Shown here one piece after another: positions 17,026-23,532 of a stretch of DNA of 64,000 bases. How positions within the stretch are numbered: position 1 is the stretch's first letter; every line of letters begins with the position of its first letter. Both the position numbers and the translations under genes were made by a program. This DNA comes from Devosia sp. GTDB lineage: Bacteria; Pseudomonadota; Alphaproteobacteria; Rhizobiales; Devosiaceae. The stretch covers positions 1 to 64,000 of the forward strand of contig JADGNE010000050.1 of the NCBI GenBank assembly GCA_015234425.1, read 5' to 3'. Below the pieces are notes generated by a model. It searched no databases and was not told the DNA's origin. It saw nothing but the letters and a program-made list of their open reading frames with translations.

Positions 17026-18362
17026 CGAGGGGGCGCATCGCATTCATCGACGACGAAGCGCAGCTTTGCGAGGCTGCGGCAGAGTGGCTAGGTGTCTCCG
17101 GTTTTGACGTCAAAACCTTCACCGATCCGGTCAAGGCTATGCAGGCGATCAATGGGAACGCCTTCGATTGCGTCGTCACCGACATGCGCATGCCGGGGGC
17201 AAGCGGGCAGGATGTACTCCGCCATTTCTCCGGTACGGATAGTGATATGCCCGTTGTGCTGCTGACGGGGCATGGCGATGTGGGCATGGCGGTGGACGCC
17301 ATGCGTGGGGGCGCCCATGACTTCATCGAAAAGCCCTACGACGCAGACCATTTGATCGCCGTATTGGACCGGGCCGTCGAACGTCGACGGATGGGTGAAG
17401 AGCTGCGCAAGTTGCGCGAGGCAACGGGCGCTGAACTCGACACGCGGCTGGTGGGGATATCCGCTCCCATGGTGCAGTTACGCCGCTCCATTGCGCAGCT
17501 GGCCGATATCGATGTCGACATTCTGCTCAACGGCGAAACGGGTGTCGGCAAGGAGGTGGTTGCCCGGGCGCTCCACGATTTTGGCCACCGCAGCAAAGGG
17601 CCGTTCATCGCCATAAATTGTGCCGCTGTTCCGGAATCCGTCTTCGAGAGTGAACTCTTCGGGCACGAAAAGGGAGCCTTTACCGGCGCTGCAGGCAATC
17701 GTATCGGCAAGCTCGAATTTGCCAGGGGCGGTACGGTTTTTCTCGACGAAATTGAATCCATGCCTCTGGCGCTTCAGGCAAAGGTGCTGCGCGCGATCCA
17801 GGAGCGGAGTGTCGAACCGCTGGGCTCCAACATCCCTCGCGATCTCGATGTTCGGTTCATTGCGGCGACCAAGGTCGATCTCAAGGCCGAGATCGATGCC
17901 GGCCGGTTCAGGGCCGACCTTTATTTCCGCCTGGCAACGGTTGAACTGGCGATACCGCCACTCCGAGATCGGCGCGAGGATATCCCACTCCTCCATGCGC
18001 TCTTTGCAGGCTCGGCGGCGCAGCGTTTCAACATGTCACTTCCTATTATGCCCCAAAGCCTGTTGCAGTCGCTACTGGCCGGGAGTTGGCCGGGCAACGT
18101 CCGCGAGTTGAAGGCCGTGGCGGAGCGGTTTGTGTTGGGACTTGGGAACACGAAGATCGCCACAGAGAAACAAGGGTCCCTGACCGAGCGCGTGGCGCAG
18201 TTTGAAGCCGAGACGATTGCCGAAGCTTTGCGGGAATGCGGAGGGTCGAGCGCAGAAGCTGCAGTGCGGCTTGCTGTGCCGCGGCGGACGCTCAATGAGA
18301 AGATCGCCAAATATGGTCTGCGGGCGGAAACGAGCGGAAATCCGCCAGAGGTACTCGGCTGA
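17022..18362 (+). CDS. dctD: C4-dicarboxylate-type sigma-54 response regulator (DctD)
   Basis: NtrC-family activator, 446 residues. The receiver domain (5-115) has Asp10/Asp11, phospho-acceptor Asp54 in VVTDMRMPG and Lys104. The AAA+ domain (about 145-370) has Walker A GETGVGKE (171-178), the sigma-54 contact loop GAFTGA (218-223), LDEIE and the R-finger region LRDRREDIPLL. The C-terminal Fis-type HTH (about 400-440) has SSAEAAVRLAVPRRTLNEKI. ATGA overlap with dctB indicates translational coupling. Its last codons carry the first of two candidate binding palindromes, so the gene contains part of the enhancer for the transporter downstream. Confidence 0.94.
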   Translation: MTRGRIAFIDDEAQLCEAAAEWLGVSGFDVKTFTDPVKAMQAINGNAFDCVVTDMRMPGASGQDVLRHFSGTDSDMPVVLLTGHGDVGMAVDAMRGGAHDFIEKPYDADHLIAVLDRAVERRRMGEELRKLREATGAELDTRLVGISAPMVQLRRSIAQLADIDVDILLNGETGVGKEVVARALHDFGHRSKGPFIAINCAAVPESVFESELFGHEKGAFTGAAGNRIGKLEFARGGTVFLDEIESMPLALQAKVLRAIQERSVEPLGSNIPRDLDVRFIAATKVDLKAEIDAGRFRADLYFRLATVELAIPPLRDRREDIPLLHALFAGSAAQRFNMSLPIMPQSLLQSLLAGSWPGNVRELKAVAERFVLGLGNTKIATEKQGSLTERVAQFEAETIAEALRECGGSSAEAAVRLAVPRRTLNEKIAKYGLRAETSGNPPEVLG

Positions 18363-18379
18363 TTGGCGGAAATTCGCCA
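18334..18379 (+). promoter_or_regulatory. Two tandem DctD-like upstream activating sites
   Basis: GCGGAAATCCGC (18334-18345, inside the end of dctD) and TGGCGGAAATTCGCCA (18364-18379) share a GCGGAAAT core and dyad symmetry. Their centres are about 32 bp apart, three helical turns. They lie roughly 65-100 bp upstream of the -24/-12 promoter, the normal distance for an enhancer read by an NtrC-class activator. The core resembles the DctD sites described upstream of rhizobial dctA. Confidence 0.7.
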
Positions 18380-18431
18380 TCAATCTCCGCTATCAGAGCG
18401 AAAACCTTAGCATATTCAATGCGGCATCGAC

Positions 18432-18447
18432 TGGCATGTAGCTTGCA
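18432..18447 (+). promoter_or_regulatory. Sigma-54 (-24/-12) promoter for the TRAP operon
   Basis: TGGCATGTAGCTTGCA at 18432-18447 matches the sigma-54 consensus TGGCAYRNNNNTTGCW, with GG and GC elements separated by exactly ten bases. Predicted transcription start is near 18458, leaving a 56-base leader to the binding-protein ATG. Together with the upstream palindromes this forms a complete DctD-type control region. Confidence 0.82.
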
Positions 18448-18513
18448 ATGTGGAAGGAACCAGCTGGTTGAGGAGCCGGCTGCAAAAATGAGCATGCTAC
18501 AGGAGGATAAAGC

Positions 18514-19473
18514 ATGACCGTTCTTTCCCCGCGTCTTCTGTCGGGCGTTCTGGCCACCACCCTTGTGTTCAGTGCTGGCGCTGTGCCGGCACAGTCCCAG
18601 GAATTCATCAATGTACTGACCGGCGGCACTTCGGGCGTTTACTACCCGCTCGGCGTGGCGCTCTCCGAACTTTACGCGGAAAATATCGAGGGTGCCCGCA
18701 CTCAGGTGCAGGCGACCAAAGCCTCGGTCGAGAACCTCAACCTGCTGCAGCAGGGCAAGGGCGAACTCGCCTTCGCGCTGGGCGACTCCGTCAAAGCCGG
18801 TTGGGATGGCGTCGAGGAGGCAGGCTTTCCGCAGCCTCTGACCGAAATCCGTGCCATCGCCGCGATCTATTCCAACTACGTCCAGATCGTTGCCAATGCC
18901 GAGTCCGGCATCAAGTCCCTGGAAGATCTGAGGGGCAAATCCATCTCTGTCGGCGCGCCGGCATCCGGGACGGAACTCAACGCCCGCGCCATCTTTGCAG
19001 CCGCCGGCATGAGCTATGACGACATGGGCAAGGTCGAATACCTGCCCTACGCGGAATCCGCCGAACTCATCAAGAACCGGCAGCTCGACGCGACCCTCCA
19101 GTCCTCAGGGCTCGGCGTCGCCTTCATCCAGGATTTGGCGGCGACCATGCCGATCAACATCGTGGCCATTCCGGCCGAGGTCGTCGACACCATAGGCGCG
19201 CCCTATATCGCTTCGGTTATTCCGGCTGGCACCTATGACGGGCAAACCGAAGACGTCTCCACGGCGGCGATTGGCAACATCCTCGTTACCCATGCAGGGG
19301 TGAGCGACGAGACGGCCTACCAGATGACCAAGCTGATGTTTGAAAATCTCGACCGGATGGTCGCCTCCCACTCCGCGGCCGCAGACATCGACCCGGCCAA
19401 TGCGTTGACGGGCCTTTCGATCCCGCTGCACCCAGGCGCCGAACGCTATTATCGCGAAGCTGGCCTGCTGTAA
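18514..19473 (+). CDS. TAXI-family TRAP transporter solute-binding protein
   Basis: Periplasmic receptor of the TAXI subgroup of TRAP transporters (319 residues). A Sec signal ends near AGAVPAQSQ. The family marks LTGGTSGVYYPLG near the mature N-terminus, ATKASVENLNLLQQGKGELAFALGD, RGKSISVGAPASGTE and ATLQSSGLGV are clear. TAXI receptors bind anionic or amino-acid-like substrates; the DctBD control suggests a C4-dicarboxylate or related acid, but that is inference. AGGAGG lies upstream of ATG 18514. Hairpins separate it from the permease gene. Confidence 0.93.
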   Translation: MTVLSPRLLSGVLATTLVFSAGAVPAQSQEFINVLTGGTSGVYYPLGVALSELYAENIEGARTQVQATKASVENLNLLQQGKGELAFALGDSVKAGWDGVEEAGFPQPLTEIRAIAAIYSNYVQIVANAESGIKSLEDLRGKSISVGAPASGTELNARAIFAAAGMSYDDMGKVEYLPYAESAELIKNRQLDATLQSSGLGVAFIQDLAATMPINIVAIPAEVVDTIGAPYIASVIPAGTYDGQTEDVSTAAIGNILVTHAGVSDETAYQMTKLMFENLDRMVASHSAAADIDPANALTGLSIPLHPGAERYYREAGLL

Positions 19474-19480
19474 TCGCTCC

Positions 19481-19560
19481 GGCCTGCCGGTCTCTCCGGC
19501 AGGCCCACCTGCGCATCTTCGATTTTGATCACCAGGCCCCATGCTCACCTTTTTTGAGCA
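19481..19560 (+). terminator. Two intercistronic hairpins between TRAP receptor and permease genes
   Basis: GGCCTGCCGG/CCGGCAGGCC (19481-19505) is a perfect 10-bp stem with a 5-nt loop, eight bases after the receptor stop. TGCTCA/TGAGCA (19542-19560) is a smaller hairpin with a T-rich loop. They probably protect or partly terminate the receptor transcript so that receptor exceeds permease; the permease has no promoter of its own that I can see. Confidence 0.55.
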
Positions 19561-19593
19561 CGAGCCTGCACGAGTTGTCTGGGAGGAGACTCG

Positions 19594-21705
19594 ATGTCGA
19601 ACGCAACCACTGACGCCTTTCCCAATTCTCCGCCTGACAGCGTTGAAGAAGCCGTTGAAGGCCTTCCGCCAGGCTTCGGCGTGGGAATGATGGGCAAGAT
19701 TGCCTTTGGCATCGCCATCGCCTTCTCGCTCTTCCAGATATGGACCGCGGCCTATGGCACCCTGCCCAGCCAAGTCGTGCGCGCCATGCATGTCGGGTTC
19801 CTGCTGCTGCTCGGCTTTGCGCTTTTGGGCAATCTCGTCGCCAAGACGGTATGGGGACGCGTCTGGTTTTGGACGCTCGGCATCGCGGGCTTTTTGACCG
19901 GCATCTATAATTGGGTCTTTTACACCGACCTCATCAAGCGCAGCAGCTTTATGACCACGCTCGATATCGTGGTCGGAACGACAGCGATCGTACTGGTTTT
20001 CGAAGGCGCCCGACGGCTGATGGGTTGGCCGCTGGCCATCATCTCCGCCATCTTCCTTGCCTATTGCTTCTTCGGCCAATACGCGCCCGGCCCGCTAGTG
20101 CACCGCGGCTATGACTTTCCCCAGATCATCGAGCATTTTGGGTTTGGCACCGAAGGAATTTACGGCACGCCGATCTATGTCTCGGCGGCCTATATCTTCA
20201 TCTTCGTAGTCTTTGCCGCTTTTCTCGAGAAGGCGGGAATGATCGCACTTTTCAACGACTTCGCCCTCGGCCTCGTCGGAGGTTGGCGCGGCGGACCCGC
20301 ACAGGTCTGTACCCTGTCCTCAGCTCTTATGGGCACAATTTCTGGTTCGGGCGTTGCCAATGTGGTGGCGAGCGGCCAGTTCACCATTCCGCTGATGAAG
20401 AAATTCGGCTTCCGCTCCGCCTTCGCAGGTGGCGTCGAGGCGACATCATCCATGGGCGGACAGATCATGCCGCCGATCATGGGCGCTGTGGCCTTCATCA
20501 TGGCCGAGACCCTGAAAGTGCCCTACAGCAGCATCGTTCTCGCCGCCATCGTGCCGGCCGCGCTCTACTTCGCCAATTGCTTCTGGATGGTCCATCTCGA
20601 AGCTGGAAAGGCGAAACTGCGGGGCCTGAGCAAGGCGGAACTGCCCAATCCCTGGCACGCTGTTCGTGACCACTGGCCACTGATCCTGCCGCTGGCCGCC
20701 CTCGTTTACCTGCTCTTTGCCGGCTATACGCCGATCTTTGCCGGTACCATGGGCCTGGCGCTGGTGATCGTCCTCATCCTCGGCACACCACTTGCCGCCA
20801 TGATCGGGCCCCGCGCCTTCCGCTATGCCTTCTGGATCGCCCTAGGCCTGGCATCGGCCGCTTTCCTGCGCTTCGGTGTCAATTTCCTGATGATTGTCAT
20901 CGCGACCCTTGTGCTGGCCTGTGCCATCACGCGCGGTGGTCGTCAGACCTTGCTGATCGTGCGAGACTCGTTGGCGGAGGGCGCGCGGAACGCCCTGCCC
21001 GTCGGCATTGCCTGCGCTGTCGTCGGCATTGTCATCGGCACGCTGACGCTCACCGGTATCGCATCGACCTTTATCGGCGCCATCATCAGCGTCGGCGAGA
21101 ACAATCTCTTCCTCTCGCTCGTTCTGACCATGCTGACCTGCCTCGTGCTGGGCATGGGAATTCCGACAATTCCCAATTACATCATCACCTCCTCGCTCGC
21201 GGGCCCCGCGTTGCTGGAACTGGGCGTGCCGCTGCTCGTCAGCCACATGTTCGTCTTCTATTTTGGCATCATGGCCGATCTGACGCCGCCCGTTGCCCTC
21301 GCCTGCTTTGCGGCGGCTCCAATGGCCAAAACATCGGGGCTGAAAATTTCCCTGCAGGCCACCAAGCTGGCAGCCGCCGGGTTCATCGTGCCGTTCATGG
21401 CCGTCTATACGCCATCTCTGATGCTGCAGGATGGCGGGGCCATTGCTGAGACCTTCGGCTATCCGGTGGAGGTGATCTACATCATCATCAAGGCCTGCTT
21501 CGGCATCGCGCTCTGGGGCGTCGCCATCGTCGGCTTCCTCTTCGCCCCGCTCAATGTCATCGAAAGGCTCCTTGCTTTCGCCGCAGGCCTTTTGCTCATC
21601 CTCGCCCTGCCGATGACCGACGAATTGGGCTTCGCGCTGGGCGTACTGCTGGTCGGCTGGCTCTGGTGGCGCCGGGGCGCCGCCGCTCCGCAGGCTATGG
21701 CATGA
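19594..21705 (+). CDS. TRAP transporter fused permease (4TM/12TM fusion, DctQM type)
   Basis: A 703-residue polytopic membrane protein that fuses the small (DctQ) and large (DctM) TRAP permease subunits, as is usual for TAXI systems. After a soluble N-terminus of about 30 residues come four helices (to about 190), then the DctM part with GSGVANVVASGQFTIPLMKKFGFR, GGVEATSSMGGQIMPPIMGAVAFIMAE, ITLVLGMG-like LVLGMGIPTIPNYIITSSLAGPAL and DLTPPVALACFAAAPMA. ATG 19594 has GGGAGGAG upstream. Its stop overlaps the DUF1850 gene (ATGA). Confidence 0.94.
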   Translation: MSNATTDAFPNSPPDSVEEAVEGLPPGFGVGMMGKIAFGIAIAFSLFQIWTAAYGTLPSQVVRAMHVGFLLLLGFALLGNLVAKTVWGRVWFWTLGIAGFLTGIYNWVFYTDLIKRSSFMTTLDIVVGTTAIVLVFEGARRLMGWPLAIISAIFLAYCFFGQYAPGPLVHRGYDFPQIIEHFGFGTEGIYGTPIYVSAAYIFIFVVFAAFLEKAGMIALFNDFALGLVGGWRGGPAQVCTLSSALMGTISGSGVANVVASGQFTIPLMKKFGFRSAFAGGVEATSSMGGQIMPPIMGAVAFIMAETLKVPYSSIVLAAIVPAALYFANCFWMVHLEAGKAKLRGLSKAELPNPWHAVRDHWPLILPLAALVYLLFAGYTPIFAGTMGLALVIVLILGTPLAAMIGPRAFRYAFWIALGLASAAFLRFGVNFLMIVIATLVLACAITRGGRQTLLIVRDSLAEGARNALPVGIACAVVGIVIGTLTLTGIASTFIGAIISVGENNLFLSLVLTMLTCLVLGMGIPTIPNYIITSSLAGPALLELGVPLLVSHMFVFYFGIMADLTPPVALACFAAAPMAKTSGLKISLQATKLAAAGFIVPFMAVYTPSLMLQDGGAIAETFGYPVEVIYIIIKACFGIALWGVAIVGFLFAPLNVIERLLAFAAGLLLILALPMTDELGFALGVLLVGWLWWRRGAAAPQAMA

Positions 21706-22070
21706 GTATCTGCATCGCTTCAGCCGGAAGCTTCCTGACTTTGCTCGCCAGCAGCTTTTCGCTCACCTGGATCCACTCTGTCGAAAAGACAGAGTGGATC
21801 GAGCACTGGCAGGTCGAGGGGGATAAGCTTGCCTTGGTGTCAGCGCGCGTAACAGGCTCCGGAGCAGGAATAGACCTGCCACCCGATGCGGTCTGGCAGG
21901 ACGGCGGATGGACCTACCGCCCCACCCTGCCCCCGCTGTCGCAGGTCACCCTTGCGGCGTCCGGCGCTACGCCCGGGGGCTGGAACCTCTGCACCGAAGA
22001 CAAATGTCTAGAGCTTGGCGCAACGGCCGGCGCCACGACAACAATCTGGACAGCCGACGTCTGCAGATAG
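21702..22070 (+). CDS. DUF1850 domain protein associated with TAXI-TRAP transporters
   Basis: A 122-residue protein with an N-terminal signal or membrane segment (MSICIASAGSFLTLLASSFSLTW). The body follows the DUF1850 pattern: WIHSVEKTEWIEHWQVEGDKL, GSGAGIDLPPDAVWQDGGWTY and a C-terminal WNLCTEDKCLEL. DUF1850 genes commonly accompany TAXI-TRAP permeases; an accessory role at the periplasmic face is likely, but no activity is known. Four-base overlap with the permease stop fixes the start at 21702. It closes the operon. Confidence 0.85.
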   Translation: MSICIASAGSFLTLLASSFSLTWIHSVEKTEWIEHWQVEGDKLALVSARVTGSGAGIDLPPDAVWQDGGWTYRPTLPPLSQVTLAASGATPGGWNLCTEDKCLELGATAGATTTIWTADVCR

Positions 22071-22432
22071 CCATCACCAGAACATCGGTGACCGCGCAGT
22101 ACCAACATGCCGCCGCCCCCTCGCGTCTTGAGCAACACTAATGGCACGGCCCTATGGCACTCCGAAAACAGCCTTTGACGCTGGCGCGCGGACCGATCGC
22201 GCGACCACTGCACTGACCAATTTGCTCAGCGCCCTACCCCGCCAACGCAGTCGGAAAGGCGCCGTCATGCAGTGGTCCAGACCTGCCACAGACCCGCGCG
22301 GAAACGTTCGCAATTAAGGGCACTCGGGAGCAGTAAGCGCCCACACATCGACAAGTACATCCAATCGTGACTTAATATATAATTCTGAAGCCTGCCAAGT
22401 TCTGGGAACCATCCAATCGCGAGGGTGTGCTG
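22071..22432 (+). promoter_or_regulatory. Upstream region of the AraC-family gene with a spaced direct repeat
   Basis: This 362-bp gap has no credible gene. CATCCAATCGTGA (22358-22370) recurs as CATCCAATCGCGA (22410-22422), 52 bp apart, five helical turns, flanking an AT-rich stretch TTAATATATAAT. Direct repeats on one face of the helix are typical AraC-family sites, so autoregulation of the gene that starts at 22433 is plausible. No terminator hairpin for the preceding operon is obvious. Confidence 0.4.
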
Positions 22433-23389
22433 ATGCTTCTCTCCATTCGATCGCAAGATTACGATGCGTCTCGACGCGTGGAAGAATTTCAAAGCGTCAT
22501 TGCGGCGATCACCAAGGTCGACTTTGTTCCTGAGGACGAGAATTCTTTCATATCGGAAACGTCAATCGGCGTGTTGCCCAATCTGATCCTTGGTCATGGC
22601 CGTCATTCGGCCTCGACTGCGATCCGCACGACAGCCCACGCCGCTGACACAGACGACAATGTCATGTTCCACATTCCCCTGTCAGGCAGCTGCTCCATCG
22701 AGCAGCGCGGCGGCGCGCGGAGCGAGCTGCGCTCCGGGCTGGTCTATGCAGACCCAGGCGACGTTCCCGGTATTATCCAGTTTCATGGTCAGCCGTCGGA
22801 GGGGTTCTATGTCTCCCTCCCGCGGGCACAGCTGACATCGGCAACATCCGGGCTCAATGCCATGCTGCGCGGGACGGCTCCTCTGACGCCGCAATGGCGC
22901 CTGTTTTTCAATTATGCCCGAAGCCTTCATGTGGAGCTCTCCGAACTCGGGCCAGACGAGGCGGCGCAATGTGCCAACCATGTGCAGGACCTTGCCCTGA
23001 TGGCGCTGGGCGCCACCCGGGAGGCGGCCGAGATTGCAGCCGGCCGCGGCGTCCGGGCGGCTCGGCTCAAAGCCATCAAGGCCGACATTGAAAACCATCT
23101 GACCGCGCCCGACCTGTCGCCGGAACGGATCGCCACGCGTCACAAGATCAGCTTGCGCTATCTGCGGGCCCTCTTTGCCGGAGAAGGCACAACGTTTGGT
23201 GACTTCGTCGCTCACCGGCGGCTGGCGCTGGCTTATCGATTGCTCAGTGATCCGCGCAATGGCGGAAGCAGTATTTCCGGCATCGCCATGCGTGTCGGGT
23301 TTGGCGACCTCTCCTGGTTCAACATCCGGTTCCGCCGTGTCTACGGCATGACACCCAAAGACGTTCGCGCCCTTTCCCGCCTGCGCTGA
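22433..23389 (+). CDS. AraC-family transcriptional regulator
   Basis: 318 residues. The N-terminal part (about 40-190) has the AraC-binding-like domain pattern with HIPLSGSCSIEQRGG and YADPGDVPGIIQFHG. The C-terminal double HTH begins at about 225: LSPERIATRHKISLRYLRALFAGEGTTFGDFV and SISGIAMRVGFGDLSWFNIRFRRVYGMTPKDVR. ATG 22433 has GAGGG seven bases upstream; a GTG six bases earlier is the only alternative. It could control the preceding TRAP operon, the following VWA gene or itself; the spacing repeats upstream favour at least self-control. Confidence 0.88.
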   Translation: MLLSIRSQDYDASRRVEEFQSVIAAITKVDFVPEDENSFISETSIGVLPNLILGHGRHSASTAIRTTAHAADTDDNVMFHIPLSGSCSIEQRGGARSELRSGLVYADPGDVPGIIQFHGQPSEGFYVSLPRAQLTSATSGLNAMLRGTAPLTPQWRLFFNYARSLHVELSELGPDEAAQCANHVQDLALMALGATREAAEIAAGRGVRAARLKAIKADIENHLTAPDLSPERIATRHKISLRYLRALFAGEGTTFGDFVAHRRLALAYRLLSDPRNGGSSISGIAMRVGFGDLSWFNIRFRRVYGMTPKDVRALSRLR

Positions 23390-23532
23390 AGTCTTTCGAC
23401 GCCAGATTGTGCCGCCCTCCCCGGATTTGGTGCCGCTCTCCCCAAGACGCACCAGATCGCCCCGCCTAGATTTTCGCCTGGGGCAGTTTTTGACGAGCCG
23501 GATGTTTGGTTCGCCAATGGGAGGTGGGACGC

